In this document: positions 51,672 through 63,176 of the stretch, piece after piece
Layout of the letters: each line of letters starts with the position of its first letter
How positions within the stretch are numbered: position 1 is the first letter of the stretch
NCBI GenBank assembly: GCA_004297625.1
Contig: SCTY01000031.1
Span: 47,856 to 111,855, forward strand
From: Betaproteobacteria bacterium
GTDB lineage: Bacteria; Pseudomonadota; Gammaproteobacteria; Burkholderiales; SG8-39
DNA length: 64,000 bases
Direction: 5' to 3'
Notes under the pieces: generated by a model
Database searches by the model: none
Told to the model about the DNA's origin: nothing
Seen by the model: the letters and a program-made list of their open reading frames with translations, nothing else
Program-made: the position numbers and the translations under genes

Positions 51672-52072
51672 ACAGCCGCTGGCGCGAGGATCCGGAACGG
51701 CAGCTTCCGATGACGCGCCAGCTCGAGCAGGGCACGGTCCCGGGTCACCAGCAAGTCGGCGCGCGCAGCGAGCGCGAGCTCGAGAAATTTCTGATCGTCG
51801 CGATCGCGGCAGGCGGGAAGCTCCGCGCGCCGCTCGGGAGCGAGCGTGTCCTCGACGAAGCGCGCTATGGCGCGGCAGCGCTCGAGGCACGCCGTGCGGG
51901 CCGCCTCGTCGAGGGTGCGCTTGCGGAAGGGATACGCCAGGACGCGGGCCAGCTCGGCCTCGCAGGCCGCATCGATCACGATTTCGGCGCCCTTGGCCGC
52001 CGTGCGGAGCCCTAGTGTGGAGGGATCGTCGAACACCAGCCAGTCGATCCACACCTGGGTGTCCAGCACCAT
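51668..52072 (-). CDS. PIN-domain toxin (COG1569-type)
   Basis: A 134-residue protein from the ATG at 52072. VLDTQVWIDWL gives the first acidic residue; the next are in EAELARVL and ACRDRDDQKFLELALA, and TRDRALLELARH ends the site, typical of the putative PIN-family toxin with Mg-dependent RNase activity. No antitoxin gene is adjacent, so this copy may be solitary or non-toxic. Confidence 0.78.
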   Translation of the reverse strand: MVLDTQVWIDWLVFDDPSTLGLRTAAKGAEIVIDAACEAELARVLAYPFRKRTLDEAARTACLERCRAIARFVEDTLAPERRAELPACRDRDDQKFLELALAARADLLVTRDRALLELARHRKLPFRILAPAAV

Positions 52073-52117
52073 GCGCACCCGTACGAGCTTACCGGAGCCT
52101 GTCCCCGCTAGCGCCGC

Positions 52118-52140
52118 AAATCGTGGTCCGTCCCTGGTTT
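52118..52140. repeat. REP-like repeat, unit 5
   Basis: AAATCGTGGTCCGTCCCTGG then TTT, 17 bases before the cyclase start, between divergent genes. Confidence 0.7.
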
Positions 52141-52157
52141 CAGGGCAGAATCCGGCT

Positions 52158-53036
52158 ATGAGCGATAGGCAGGCCACGGTTCTGTTCGCCGACGTGAGCG
52201 GCAGCACCAAGCTCTACGAGACCGCCGGCGACGCCGCGGCGCTGCGGGGGATCTCGGGGTGCCTGGCGGCGGCGCGCAAGGCGACCGAGGCCGCGGGCGG
52301 CCGCGTGGTCAAGACGATCGGCGACGAGATCATGGCGGTGTTCGCCCGCCCGGACGCGGCGGCGGTCGCGGCTGCCGAGATGCAGGGCAAGATCGACGCC
52401 CTGCCCGAGGTCGCGGGCACCAAGCTCGGCGTGCGCATCGGCTTTCACCACGGCCCGGTGCTCCAGCAGGAAGACGACATTTTCGGCGACACGGTGAACA
52501 TCGCTTCCCGCCTCGCCGAGCAGGCCAAGAAATTCGAAATCATCACCTCGGCGGAGACCGCCGCGCAGCTGGGGCCGATCTTCCGCCGCCAGGTGCGCAC
52601 GCTGCATTCCATCCCGGTAAAGGGCAAGGCCGAGGAGGTGGCGATCGCCGAGCTGATCTGGCGGCTGGACGACAACGCCACCGTGTTCGCCGGCTCCCAC
52701 AAGACGCGCGCCCTCTCGGGCGCCCTGCGCCTGAAATACAAGGGGCGGGAAATGGTGCGCCGCCGCGACGACGACACCGTCATGCTGGGGCGCGACACGA
52801 GCTGCGGTCTGGTGATCGCGGACGAGAAAGCGTCGCGCCAGCACTGCACCATCGAGCGCCGCCAGGACAAGTTCGTGCTGAAGGACCACAGCACCAACGG
52901 CACCTACGTCACGCTCGAGGACGGCACCGAGGTCCTGCTGCAGCGCGAGGAGCTCACGCTGCGCAAGCACGGCTGGATCGCCTGCGGCCAGCCGCGCGCC
53001 AACACCGAAGCGGTCGAGTTCTTCTGCGGCGACTAG
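52158..53036 (+). CDS. class III adenylate/guanylate cyclase with C-terminal FHA domain
   Basis: A 292-residue protein from the ATG at 52158. The cyclase domain has LFADVSGSTKLYE (metal Asp ~12), TIGDEIMAVFARPD (second Asp), GVRIGFHHGPV and FGDTVNIASRLAE with the transition-state Asn and Arg. After ~190 comes an FHA domain: TVMLGRDTSCGLVIADEKAS, RQHCTIERR and LKDHSTNGTYV. No transmembrane segment. It would make cAMP or cGMP in the cytoplasm while the FHA domain binds a phosphothreonine partner. That pairing suggests output from a Ser/Thr kinase pathway encoded elsewhere. Confidence 0.88.
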   Translation: MSDRQATVLFADVSGSTKLYETAGDAAALRGISGCLAAARKATEAAGGRVVKTIGDEIMAVFARPDAAAVAAAEMQGKIDALPEVAGTKLGVRIGFHHGPVLQQEDDIFGDTVNIASRLAEQAKKFEIITSAETAAQLGPIFRRQVRTLHSIPVKGKAEEVAIAELIWRLDDNATVFAGSHKTRALSGALRLKYKGREMVRRRDDDTVMLGRDTSCGLVIADEKASRQHCTIERRQDKFVLKDHSTNGTYVTLEDGTEVLLQREELTLRKHGWIACGQPRANTEAVEFFCGD

Positions 53037-53668
53037 GCGCCTAGCGCCTCGCGCGCGCTGGCCCAGTAATTCGCGCGCTCCGCCATCCCCATTGTGCCGC
53101 CGTTGACGATGGTGCTGATGCGCCGGAAATCGGCCTCGTCGTCGTCGCCGGGCTGGTGGTCGGCGAGCTCGTTCAGGCCGCGCGAGCTCCAGAACCACGC
53201 CGCCGAGCGCGCCGCGGTGCCGGGCTCGGCGAGCCGGAACGGCGACTTGATGAGATCCACGCCGAGCGCCCGCCGCGCCGCGGCGTAGTTGCTCCGGCCG
53301 GTAAGCTGGACGAGCCCGCGGCCGCGGAAGCGCCAGCCGTCGCCGCTCTTCTCGTTGCCGTTGCCCAGGCGCCCGGCGTACACCCGGTTGGCGAGCTTCT
53401 CCGGACTGTTGGCGTAGGGCTCGGCCGCCTCGAGCGTGGGGAAGCGCTTCGGCCAGACCTGGCACAGGCGCTTCGCCGTGTAGTTGAGGTTCTCTTCGAG
53501 GCGGTTCAGCTCGCGCGACTCGTGCGCGATCTGCGCGAGAAACGCAGCCATGCGCTGCGGCGAGTTGATCGAGAACTCGCGCATCGCGAGCGAGAGCGGC
53601 AGCAGCCACTTGTCGGTATCGGCGCGCGGCATGATGGCAACGAGCTGGCTTTTCTGGAGCTTCGGCAT
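53033..53668 (-). CDS. GH19 chitinase/endolysin-like enzyme
   Basis: A 211-residue protein without signal peptide. MAAFLAQIAHESRELNRLEE carries the catalytic Glu; then NLNYTAKRLCQVWPKRFP, YANSPEKLANRVYAGRLGNG, GWRFRGRGLVQLTGRSNY and AAWFWSSRGLNELAD, all typical of the phage-like GH19 lysozyme group. It is likely a peptidoglycan hydrolase of prophage origin. It stands alone, with no holin or spanin nearby. It converges with the cyclase gene (4-base overlap). Confidence 0.85.
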   Translation of the reverse strand: MPKLQKSQLVAIMPRADTDKWLLPLSLAMREFSINSPQRMAAFLAQIAHESRELNRLEENLNYTAKRLCQVWPKRFPTLEAAEPYANSPEKLANRVYAGRLGNGNEKSGDGWRFRGRGLVQLTGRSNYAAARRALGVDLIKSPFRLAEPGTAARSAAWFWSSRGLNELADHQPGDDDEADFRRISTIVNGGTMGMAERANYWASAREALGA

Positions 53669-53677
53669 GCCACCCCC

Positions 53678-53700
53678 AAATCAGGGACGGACCACGATTA
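53678..53700. repeat. REP-like repeat, unit 6 (inverted)
   Basis: AAATCAGGGACGGACCACG then ATTA, the reverse orientation of the other units, between the IMPase-ARH stop and the GH19 start. Confidence 0.7.
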
Positions 53701-55446
53701 TTCTTTCAATAAAGCTTCTGCCAGGTCCAGAAGATCGTCGGGCCAGTAGGCGGCCGGGCGCGGGCGCGGCGCGCCTGCCTCGGCAAGCGGCCGGCACGCG
53801 AGCACCGGGAACACCCAGCGCGACGGGAACGCATCGCGGCCGTGCAGCGCGCCGAGCAGCGCGCCGGCAACCGCGGCGTTGGTGTCGGCATCGCCGCCGC
53901 ACCCGGCGGTTTCGACGAGCGCCTGCTCGAGGTCTTGCGAGCGCGCGAGGTGGAAAAACGCGTTCTGCAGCGCGACGATCACCGACCCGGGCTGCGCCGA
54001 GAAGTCCGCGGGCCTCTCTTTGCGCTCGATCGCTTCGCGCACGCTGCCGGCGCACTGGGCGAGCGCGGCTTCGATCATCTGCTCGCGCGTCGCGCCGCCC
54101 ACGCCGGCCGCGATCGCCGCGCAGTACGCGGCGCAGGCGTCCAGGCACACGGGGTTCGGGTGGGTGAGCGCCGAGTCGGTGCGCGCCACTTCGGCCGCGG
54201 CCGCCGGATCGCCGGCCGCCTGGATGCCGATCGGCGCCACTCTCATCAGTGACCCGTTGGATTCGCTCTCGGTCGTATGCAGGCCGAGGAGCCCGCGCTC
54301 GGTGGTCTCGGTAATGTCGACCGGGCGGGTCTGCAGCCATTCGCGGTAGGCCTGGAGCACGCTTTCGCGCGCGTAGCGGCCTTCGCGCAGGAGGGCGCGC
54401 GCGAGCGTGAGCGCCATTTCGCTGTCGTCGGTCGGCTGCCCGGCGATGACGTGCAGCGTGCCGCCGTCGGCGAGCTCGCGCACGCCCTGCGGGAAGAGCT
54501 GCGCGATCTCGGCGGCGGTCTTCGACTCGGCGCGCGCGCCGAGGCTGTCGCCGATCGCCTGGCCGAGCAGGCAGCCCTGCGCACGCGCGAGCTCGAGCGG
54601 CCGGTTGCGGCGCGGAAAGCCCAGGCTCACGCGCGGCTCGCGGCGCGGCTCCTGCTCGAGGCGCGGCCAGTCGAAAGCGGAGAGATGGCGCGCGGCGTCC
54701 GGTGCTCCGGCGAAAACGCCCTTCACCCGCGTGCTGGTGTTGCCGGCAAGCACGACATCGCGTCCTTCGATGTCGAGCACGGTGCCGTTCGCCGCGCGCA
54801 TCAGCGCCATGCCGGCGGCGATGTCGTACTCGTTCACCCCGTGGATCGAGACGGTGGCGATGCCGTCGCCCGCGGCGATGCGCGCCATGCGGTAGGCGAT
54901 GCTCGGCATGACGATGTAGCGCGCCGGCGCCACCGCGAGCGACCAGGCGACCGGCTTGTTCGCCGCCGAGGCGGTCGCCCACACGTACTCGCCCGGAGCG
55001 AGCTTGCGCCGCGAAAGGTCGTTGTGCACCGGTTTGCCGTTGCGCACGATCGCCGGCGCGCCTTCCGCCCAGGCGATGGTGTCGGTGCCGCGGTCCGGCG
55101 ACATCGGGCTGCACACCACGCCGAGCACCGGCTCGGCTCCGCGCAGGAGCGCCACCGAGATCGCCGAGCCGCGGCGCGCGGCCATGAATTCGAAGGTGCC
55201 GTCGTGCGGATCCACGAGCCAGGTCCAGCCGGGCTGCGTGCCGGCGCTCATGCCGGTCTCCTCGCCGGCGAACTCGCCCGGCAGGATCGCCTGCAGCTTC
55301 GCGCGCAGCCGCTCCTCGATCTCGCGGTCGACCTCGCAGTGCCCGCGGCGGCCGCGCGGTCCCTCGGGGCGGTAGAACTCGGCGCGCAGGAACTCGGCTT
55401 CTTCCTCCACGGCGGCGATGACGCGGTTCAACGCACCGATTACCAT
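53698..55446 (-). CDS. inositol-monophosphatase-like/ADP-ribosylglycohydrolase fusion
   Basis: A 582-residue protein. Residues 1-260 are an inositol-monophosphatase-like domain: FAGEETGM at ~59-66, [13 protein letters not shown] at ~76-88 and [11 protein letters not shown] near 205, covering the metal-binding Glu and Asp residues. From ~285 an ARH-type ADP-ribosylglycohydrolase follows: [36 protein letters not shown] and [18 protein letters not shown], with the Mg-binding Asp clusters. Both halves appear catalytically intact. The fusion may remove ADP-ribose and then dephosphorylate a product (inference). DPHDGT replaces the usual DPIDGT. Confidence 0.85.
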   Translation of the reverse strand: MVIGALNRVIAAVEEEAEFLRAEFYRPEGPRGRRGHCEVDREIEERLRAKLQAILPGEFAGEETGMSAGTQPGWTWLVDPHDGTFEFMAARRGSAISVALLRGAEPVLGVVCSPMSPDRGTDTIAWAEGAPAIVRNGKPVHNDLSRRKLAPGEYVWATASAANKPVAWSLAVAPARYIVMPSIAYRMARIAAGDGIATVSIHGVNEYDIAAGMALMRAANGTVLDIEGRDVVLAGNTSTRVKGVFAGAPDAARHLSAFDWPRLEQEPRREPRVSLGFPRRNRPLELARAQGCLLGQAIGDSLGARAESKTAAEIAQLFPQGVRELADGGTLHVIAGQPTDDSEMALTLARALLREGRYARESVLQAYREWLQTRPVDITETTERGLLGLHTTESESNGSLMRVAPIGIQAAGDPAAAAEVARTDSALTHPNPVCLDACAAYCAAIAAGVGGATREQMIEAALAQCAGSVREAIERKERPADFSAQPGSVIVALQNAFFHLARSQDLEQALVETAGCGGDADTNAAVAGALLGALHGRDAFPSRWVFPVLACRPLAEAGAPRPRPAAYWPDDLLDLAEALLKE

Positions 55447-55473
55447 CCTTTCTTACCCTTTTCGAGGACGGCC

Positions 55474-55800
55474 ATGAGCACTCTCGGCATCGAAGATCTC
55501 GTTATCGGCAGCGGCGACACGGCGGCGAAAGGCCAGCGCGTGACCGTTCATTACACCGGATGGCTCACGAACGGAAGTAAATTCGACTCGAGCAAGGACC
55601 GCAACGAGCCTTTCGCTTTTTCGCTCGGCCGCGGCCAGGTGATCAAGGGCTGGGACCAGGGCGTGGAAAGCATGAAGGTCGGCGGCAAGCGCAAGCTCAC
55701 CATTCCGCCCGAGCTCGGCTACGGCGCGCGCGGCGCGGGCGGCGTCATCCCGCCCGACGCGACGCTGGTTTTCGAGGTCGAGCTTCTAGGCGTCGGTTAG
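55474..55800 (+). CDS. FKBP-type peptidyl-prolyl isomerase
   Basis: A 108-residue single-domain FKBP from the ATG at 55474 with GAGGA upstream. [60 protein letters not shown] and [10 protein letters not shown] are the full FKBP pattern. Cytoplasmic proline isomerase and folding helper. It converges with arfB, overlapping by 15 bases. Confidence 0.95.
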   Translation: MSTLGIEDLVIGSGDTAAKGQRVTVHYTGWLTNGSKFDSSKDRNEPFAFSLGRGQVIKGWDQGVESMKVGGKRKLTIPPELGYGARGAGGVIPPDATLVFEVELLGVG

Positions 55801-56196
55801 ACCCGATTTCGCTCTCAGGGACTTGACGCTCGCGCGCCGGCGTTTCTTTTCCAATCTTCTCATTTTCGAAGAAAACGTCGGGCGCGTGGGCTTGCGCTTC
55901 TTCGGCACGTGCGCCGCGGCGGCGACGAGCGCGTTCAGGCGCGCGATCGCTTCGGCGCGGTTCATCTCGAGGCTTCTGTGCTGCTGCGACTTGATGACGA
56001 TCACGCCGGTGCGCGTGATGCGCTGGTCGCCGAAGCGCAGCAGCCGCTCCTTCACTTCCTCGGGTAGCGACGACGCACGCACGTCGAAGCGCAGGTGCAC
56101 GGCGTTCGAGACCTTGTTGACGTTCTGCCCGCCCGCGCCCTGCGCGCGCACCGCGGTGAGCTGAATCTCGGTCTCCGGAACGACCAGCATCGGCAT
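55786..56196 (-). CDS. arfB: ArfB, alternative ribosome-rescue hydrolase
   Basis: A 136-residue protein with the release-factor GGQ motif ([20 protein letters not shown]) near residue 22 and the basic C-terminal tail ([20 protein letters not shown]) that enters the empty mRNA channel. It hydrolyses peptidyl-tRNA on stalled ribosomes without a stop codon. Length and both functional parts are typical of YaeJ/ArfB. Confidence 0.95.
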   Translation of the reverse strand: MPMLVVPETEIQLTAVRAQGAGGQNVNKVSNAVHLRFDVRASSLPEEVKERLLRFGDQRITRTGVIVIKSQQHRSLEMNRAEAIARLNALVAAAAHVPKKRKPTRPTFSSKMRRLEKKRRRASVKSLRAKSGLTDA

Positions 56197-56216
56197 AGTG
56201 TAGGCAAGAAAAAGGG

Positions 56217-57407
56217 CTAGCGGCTGACGCGGTTCCGGCCGGCCTGCTTTGCCCGGTAGAGGGCTTCGTCGGCCGCTTTGAGCACCTGAGCGGGCGTGCG
56301 CCGCTCATCGCTCGGGTCCGCGACGCCGATCGACACCGTCACCGAAAGCGTCTGCTGCGCCGTCCTGGTCCCGCGCAACTTTGCCGCCTCCTGCGGGTCT
56401 TTCGGACGGTCCTCGCCGCGCACGGCCATGCGGTAGCTCTCGATGGAGCGGCGCAGCTCGGTAAGGTGGACCATGGCTGCGTCGCGGCCGCTGTCGGGAA
56501 AGAGCACGCTGAACTCCTCGCCGCCGTAGCGGTAGGCGATGCCGCCGCCGCCCACCTGCGCAAGGCGCCCGGCGACGAGCTTCAGGACCTGGTCGCCGAT
56601 GTCGTGGCCGTGCGTGTCGTTGAATTTCTTGAAATGATCCACGTCGATCATCGCGAGCGCGTAGCGCGATCCCAGCGCGCGCAGGCGCTCGTCGAGCGCG
56701 CGCCGGCCCGGCAGGCCGGTGAGCTCGTCGTGGAATGCGAGCTGGTGCGATTCCTGCAGCATGGCGACGATGAGAATCGCGCCCGCCGCGGTCATGAACG
56801 CGGCGAACACCGCGGGCTCCTGCCCCCATTCCGAGCCGATGAAGAACGCGGCGATCGCGCCCATCTTCGCCACCTGGAGCGGCCGGTGCTCGGGATATGA
56901 GCGCCACGCCGCGGCGGCGAACGCCGCAGCGAACGCCAGGCGCCCGGCAAGCGGGGTGGGCGGCGAGCGCAGCGACCAGTGCCCGAGCAGGCTTTCCGCA
57001 TATCCCTTGCCTGCCGAATCGAGCCACAGCACGGCGAGCCCTTCGAGCGCGATGAGTCCAAGCCAGCGGTAGGCCGGCCCGTAGCGCGCGCCGCGCTCGC
57101 GCGCGAGCAGCACCGCGAGGCAATTGAGCGGCACGAGGATCACCAGCACCGTGTAGACGAGCTTTTGCGAGTCGTGGGCATAAAGCGACCAGCCGAGCAG
57201 TATCGACACGGCGACGACCAGGGTGCGGCCGCGGTTGTACCACCAGGCCAGCCCGACCGCGGTGACGAGGACCGCGTACGGTCCGGCTGTGCTCAGTCCG
57301 GCAAGAGAGGCGGGCAGCGGCGGCGCCAGCCACACCGCGGCCGCGGTGACGGCGAGGATCGCCGCGGCCGGCCAGATCGGGCGCGTAAGGCGAAGGAACT
57401 CCGGCAC
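56217..57407 (-). CDS. membrane diguanylate cyclase
   Basis: A 396-residue protein with a GTG start. The first ~220 residues form about seven or eight transmembrane helices without a recognised sensor fold. The GGDEF domain follows: HDELTGLPGRRALDERL, MIDVDHFKKFNDTHGHDIGD, the active-site GGEEF (YRYGGEEFSVLF) and VSIGVAD. It makes c-di-GMP at the inner membrane. An inhibitory RxxD site is not evident. Divergent from the Nudix gene with 24 bases between. Confidence 0.92.
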   Translation of the reverse strand: MPEFLRLTRPIWPAAAILAVTAAAVWLAPPLPASLAGLSTAGPYAVLVTAVGLAWWYNRGRTLVVAVSILLGWSLYAHDSQKLVYTVLVILVPLNCLAVLLARERGARYGPAYRWLGLIALEGLAVLWLDSAGKGYAESLLGHWSLRSPPTPLAGRLAFAAAFAAAAWRSYPEHRPLQVAKMGAIAAFFIGSEWGQEPAVFAAFMTAAGAILIVAMLQESHQLAFHDELTGLPGRRALDERLRALGSRYALAMIDVDHFKKFNDTHGHDIGDQVLKLVAGRLAQVGGGGIAYRYGGEEFSVLFPDSGRDAAMVHLTELRRSIESYRMAVRGEDRPKDPQEAAKLRGTRTAQQTLSVTVSIGVADPSDERRTPAQVLKAADEALYRAKQAGRNRVSR

Positions 57408-57431
57408 CGCTCAGGACTCCGCACCATTATC

Positions 57432-57857
57432 ATGGACCGCTTGCAACCGACCGGAAAGCGCGCCGCCGGCGCGGTGGTCTTCCGCCGCACCGAGCGCGGC
57501 GTGCGGCTGCTGCTGCTGCGCGCCTTCAAGAACTGGGACTTCCCCAAGGGTCTGATCGAGCCCGGAGAGACCGAGCTCGACGCCGCAAAGCGCGAGTGCG
57601 CCGAGGAGACGGGGCTCACCGACCTCGACTTCCCGTTCGGCGATGCGCACAAGGACACGCTCGCCTATGCCGGCGGCAAGGTGGCGCGCTACTTCCCCGC
57701 CGAAACCGAGGCGGTGGAGATCGAGCTGCCGGTGTCGCCCGAGCTCGGGCGCCCCGAGCATCACGAATGGCGCTGGGTGAGCTTCGACGAGGCCGAGGAG
57801 CTCCTGCCGCCGCGCTTGGGCATCGTTCTGGACTGGGCTCGCCGCACCCTCGCCTGA
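57432..57857 (+). CDS. Nudix hydrolase
   Basis: A 141-residue protein from the ATG at 57432. The Nudix box is complete: GLIEPGETELDAAKRECAEE then TGL at ~37-59. AAGAVVFRRTERGVRLLLLR and NWDFPKG resemble bis(5'-nucleosyl)tetraphosphatases. It hydrolyses a nucleoside diphosphate derivative, probably Ap4A (inference). It ends at the 40-bp palindrome shared with parC. Confidence 0.9.
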   Translation: MDRLQPTGKRAAGAVVFRRTERGVRLLLLRAFKNWDFPKGLIEPGETELDAAKRECAEETGLTDLDFPFGDAHKDTLAYAGGKVARYFPAETEAVEIELPVSPELGRPEHHEWRWVSFDEAEELLPPRLGIVLDWARRTLA

Positions 57858-57860
57858 AAT

Positions 57861-57900
57861 GGGGACAGACCCCATTTCCGCGGAAATGGGGTCTGTCCCC
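57861..57900. terminator. 40-bp perfect palindrome between convergent nudix and parC
   Basis: GGGGACAGACCCCATTTCCG followed directly by its exact reverse complement. It belongs to the REP-like family (GGGGACAG core) and fills the whole space between two convergent stop codons, so it probably acts as a bidirectional terminator. There is no loop, so it would extrude as a cruciform or fold with a small loop in RNA. Confidence 0.7.
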
Positions 57901-57902
57901 AA

Positions 57903-60200
57903 TTAGTCTCCAAGCCGGTCGGGGCGGAACCCCACGTCGCAGACCTTGCCGCGCTGCGCGCGCTTGCCCACGTGCCCGGCGATCTGCTTGGTGTCGAGGG
58001 TATCGACTTTACGAGTACGTTTGAATCCTGAAACGACGAGCGATTTCCCGTCGGTGGTGGCGACGCAGGCGAGCGTCGCGTTTTCCGGCAGCGCGATGAG
58101 CTGAACGCCCACGCCGCCGTTCGGCCGCACCGGCACTTCGTCGAGCGGGAACACCAGCAGCCTCGCGTCCGAGGACAAGGCGGCGATAAGAGAGTCTTTC
58201 ACCAAAGCAGGCGCTTGGGCCCTCGCGCCTTCGTCGACCTTCATGAAGTCCTTGCCCTGGCGCGTCTTGGTGAGGAGATCGCCGAGCTTGCACACGAACC
58301 CCAGGCCCGCAGAGCTGTTCATGAGGAGCTGCTCGCTCATGTCGCCCGAGCGCATCCACACGATGTCGTCGGATGAGGAATTGACGAGCGTGTTCACCGG
58401 CGCGCCGTCCCCTCGCCCGGCCGGGATCGCCGCCGCGTCGATGGTGAAGCTCTTGCCGGAGGCGGAAAGCACGATCACCGGGTCCGTCGTCTTGCACTCC
58501 AGCGTCTGAAGCAACGAATCCCCGTCTTTGAAAGTCAAAGTGCTCAAGTCCATCTGGTGCCCGGTGCGCGCGCGGATCCAGCCCTTCTGCGACAGGATCA
58601 CGGTGATCGGCTCTTCCACCACGTTGCGCTCCACCTGCGCGCGCTCGGCGGTCTTGATCAGCGTGCGGCGCTCGTCGCCGTATTTCTTCGCGTCCTCCTG
58701 CAGCTCCGAGACGACGAGCTTCTTCAGCTCCTTTTCATCATGCAAAATATCTTTCAAACCTTTTCGATCGGACTCCAGCGCTTTCCTCTCGTCGTTCAGC
58801 TTCACGCCGTCGAGCTTGGTGAGCTGGCCGAGGCGCAGGTTCACGATGTCTTCCGCCTGCTTCTCGGTGAAGCGGAATTTCTGCTGCAGCCTGGCTTTCG
58901 CCTCGGGCTGATCCTCGCAGGAGCGGATCAGCTTGATGATCTCGTCGATCTTGACGAAAGCGAGCAGGCGCCCGAGCACGATGTGCAGACGCTCCTCCAC
59001 CCGCTCGAGCCGGAACTGCGTACGCCGGCGTACTATGCCGAGTCGCCACTCGCCCCATTCGCGCAGCACGTCGACGATGCCCTTGGTGTCGGGCAGGCCG
59101 TCGAGGCCGAGCCAGGTAAGGTTCACCGCGTAGCGCGTCTCCATGCTGGTGTGCACGAGCAGCGCGGCCATCATCTCTTCGGGGTTCTGCCGCGAGCTTC
59201 TCGGCTCTATGACCAGGCGCAGCTTCGACTTGCGGTCGCTCTCGTCGCGCACGCCCTCGACCTGCTCGAGGATGAACTGCTTGAGGCGCCTTTGCTCCTG
59301 CGTCACTTCTTTCCTGCCGAGCCCGGGGCGCGGGTTGGCGAGCCCCTCGATTTCCTCCATCACCTGCTTCACCGACACGCCATGCGGCAGCTCGGTGACC
59401 ACGATGCGCCACTGGCCGCGCGCGAGCTGCTCGCGCTCCCACTTGCAGCGCACCACGAGCGAGCCGCGCCCCGCCTCGTACGCCTGGCGGATCTCCTCGG
59501 GCGGCGAGATGATCTGGCCGCCGCCGGGAAAGTCGGGGCCGGGCAGGATCTCGAGCACGTCCTCGAGCTTCGCTCTCGGGTGCTGGATGACGTAGGCCGC
59601 CGCCGCGGCGACTTCCTTCAGGTTGTGCGAAGGGATGCGCGTCGAGAAGCCGACCGGTATTCCAAAGCTTCCATTCAAGAGACCGAATGGAAGCCGAGCC
59701 GGCAACAAGACGGGCTCGTCGAATTTGCCGTCGTAGTTCTTCACGAAATCGACGGTGCCCTCCCCGATCTCGCTCAATAGCAACTCTGCGTAGCGGGACA
59801 GGCGCGCTTCCGTGTACCGGTAAGCCGCGGGCGCATCGCCGTCGCGCGAGCCGAAGTTGCCCTGGCCGTCGATGAGCGGGTAGCGCATCGAGAAGGGCTG
59901 CGCGAGGTGCACGAGCGCCTCGTAGGTCGAGCTGTCGCCGTGCGGGTGGAACTTGCCGAGCACCTCGCCGACGTAGCGCGCGCACTTCGCGAAGCCCTGC
60001 GCGCCGCCCGGCGTCTCGCCCATCGCGTACAGGATCCGGCGCTGCACCGGCTTCAGCCCGTCGGCGATCTCGGGCAGCGCGCGCGCCTTCACCGTCGACA
60101 CCGCGTAGCCGAGGTACGCCTGCGAGGCGTGGCGCTCGATCGGCGCCGCGTCGTCGCCGTTGTCGGGCTTGAAGAGATCTAGCGTGTGCGTGTCATCCAT
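57903..60200 (-). CDS. parC: DNA topoisomerase IV subunit A
   Basis: A 765-residue protein. [20 protein letters not shown] starts the breakage-reunion domain; [20 protein letters not shown] is the quinolone-binding region with the usual Ser and Glu kept; [15 protein letters not shown] holds the catalytic Tyr. The C-terminal domain has beta-pinwheel blades. It cleaves DNA and decatenates chromosomes with ParE, encoded two genes upstream in the same operon. The length and separate parE identify it as ParC rather than GyrA. Confidence 0.93.
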   Translation of the reverse strand: MDDTHTLDLFKPDNGDDAAPIERHASQAYLGYAVSTVKARALPEIADGLKPVQRRILYAMGETPGGAQGFAKCARYVGEVLGKFHPHGDSSTYEALVHLAQPFSMRYPLIDGQGNFGSRDGDAPAAYRYTEARLSRYAELLLSEIGEGTVDFVKNYDGKFDEPVLLPARLPFGLLNGSFGIPVGFSTRIPSHNLKEVAAAAAYVIQHPRAKLEDVLEILPGPDFPGGGQIISPPEEIRQAYEAGRGSLVVRCKWEREQLARGQWRIVVTELPHGVSVKQVMEEIEGLANPRPGLGRKEVTQEQRRLKQFILEQVEGVRDESDRKSKLRLVIEPRSSRQNPEEMMAALLVHTSMETRYAVNLTWLGLDGLPDTKGIVDVLREWGEWRLGIVRRRTQFRLERVEERLHIVLGRLLAFVKIDEIIKLIRSCEDQPEAKARLQQKFRFTEKQAEDIVNLRLGQLTKLDGVKLNDERKALESDRKGLKDILHDEKELKKLVVSELQEDAKKYGDERRTLIKTAERAQVERNVVEEPITVILSQKGWIRARTGHQMDLSTLTFKDGDSLLQTLECKTTDPVIVLSASGKSFTIDAAAIPAGRGDGAPVNTLVNSSSDDIVWMRSGDMSEQLLMNSSAGLGFVCKLGDLLTKTRQGKDFMKVDEGARAQAPALVKDSLIAALSSDARLLVFPLDEVPVRPNGGVGVQLIALPENATLACVATTDGKSLVVSGFKRTRKVDTLDTKQIAGHVGKRAQRGKVCDVGFRPDRLGD

Positions 60201-60203
60201 CGT

Positions 60204-60427
60204 CTATTGCCGGAAGAGGTCCAGTTGCTTGTCGGCGGCCGAGACTGCGAGCTCCACGGCCGCCTTCGCCTTGTCGAGCTCATCGCTGTAGCCGGCGCGG
60301 CCGGCGGCTTCCCAGTAGTACTTGCCCCTGTCGTCGGAGAGCAGGGTCACTCTGCCGAGCTTGCGCTTGCCGAGCCAGTAGGCGTGGCCCTTGTAAGCGC
60401 GTTCCCAGAAGGGCTTCGCTTTCTTCT

Positions 60428-60431
<4 letters not shown>
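60204..60431 (-). CDS. 75-residue conserved-type protein between parE and parC
   Basis: The GTG start at 60431 overlaps the parE stop (GTGA), and the stop is 3 bases before the parC start. The product (KKKAKPFWERAYKGHAYWLG, RVTLLSDDRGKYYWEAAGRA, ending KQLDLFRQ) is basic and aromatic with W/Y-rich strands and a C-terminal helix. No known family. Coupling on both sides shows that it is co-translated with topoisomerase IV. Confidence 0.75.
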
Positions 60432-62404
<1,973 letters not shown>

Positions 62405-62454
62405 GGATCTAGTTCAGTTTATCCCTTTATCCACTAGATATTGTAGACGCGCCT

Positions 62455-62913
62455 TCAGGCCACCCGCGCTGCAGAGCGTTTGCGGGGTTGCGCGGCCGCC
62501 GAGCGCCCGGGCGATTGCACGGCGATCCCCGCCGCGACCGCCGCTTCGGCAAGTACGCGATCCATGGTGATCAGCGAGTAACCCGCTCGCTGAGCGAGCT
62601 CGAGGTACGAGGCGTCGTAAGCACTCAGATCATGACGTTCGGCGAGCGCGCTGATTGTCTTCATATCCACTGGCGTCGCATCGACGCGCAGCGCCAGCGC
62701 CGCCGCCAATTCGAGCGCCTCCAGGCGCGTCTGCCGATCGATGCGCTTTTTACGCTCGGCTGCGAGCAAGGCGTTGGCGAATTCCAATCGCCACATGACC
62801 GGCACCCAATACTCCTGCTTGCCCAGCGCGGAGAACACTGCTTCGGTAAAAGTCGTACGTTCGTCCTGGAGAAACCAGGGAAGCGTTACTGAAGCATCGA
62901 TGACTGCCGGCAT
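62455..62913 (-). CDS. vapC: VapC-type PIN toxin
   Basis: A 152-residue PIN protein: VIDASVTLPWFLQDE (first Asp), WRLEFANALLAAERKKRI (Glu), LSAYDASYLELAQRAG and LITMDRVLAEAA for the remaining acidic residues. Probably an Mg-dependent RNase. Its ATG shares one base with the antitoxin stop (TGATG). The C-terminal ~20 residues (AAAQPRKRSAARVA) form a basic extension. Confidence 0.88.
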   Translation of the reverse strand: MPAVIDASVTLPWFLQDERTTFTEAVFSALGKQEYWVPVMWRLEFANALLAAERKKRIDRQTRLEALELAAALALRVDATPVDMKTISALAERHDLSAYDASYLELAQRAGYSLITMDRVLAEAAVAAGIAVQSPGRSAAAQPRKRSAARVA

Positions 62914-63167
62914 CAGTAGCGCCGACCGGCCTTAATGAGCGCAGGCACCGTTGATCCCGGTTTCGCTCCGCGATCCTTGCCGACACGCCAGCGCTTGATC
63001 TCCTCGACCAGCGCGCGCTGCCGCTCCCGCTCGTCCGCCGTCTTTATCGGCACCAGCTGCGCTACCGCGACTCCGCGTCGCGTGATGGTGACCGTGTCGC
63101 CAGCCTCGACCTTGTCGAGCAGTTCGGCCAGCTTTGTCTTCGCTTCGAAAGATCCGACAGTAAGCAC
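62913..63167 (-). CDS. Phd/YefM-type antitoxin
   Basis: An 84-residue protein from the GTG at 63167, which has GGAGG 8 bases upstream; a TTG five codons earlier lies within the operator and that same Shine-Dalgarno. VGSFEAKTKLAELLDKVEAG and VTITRRGVAVAQLVP are the Phd/YefM fold; the C-terminal helix (LVEEIKRWRVGKDRG) would wrap the toxin. It neutralises VapC and should bind the inverted repeat at 63177-63200. Confidence 0.87.
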   Translation of the reverse strand: MLTVGSFEAKTKLAELLDKVEAGDTVTITRRGVAVAQLVPIKTADERERQRALVEEIKRWRVGKDRGAKPGSTVPALIKAGRRY

Positions 63168-63176
63168 GTGTAAGGC

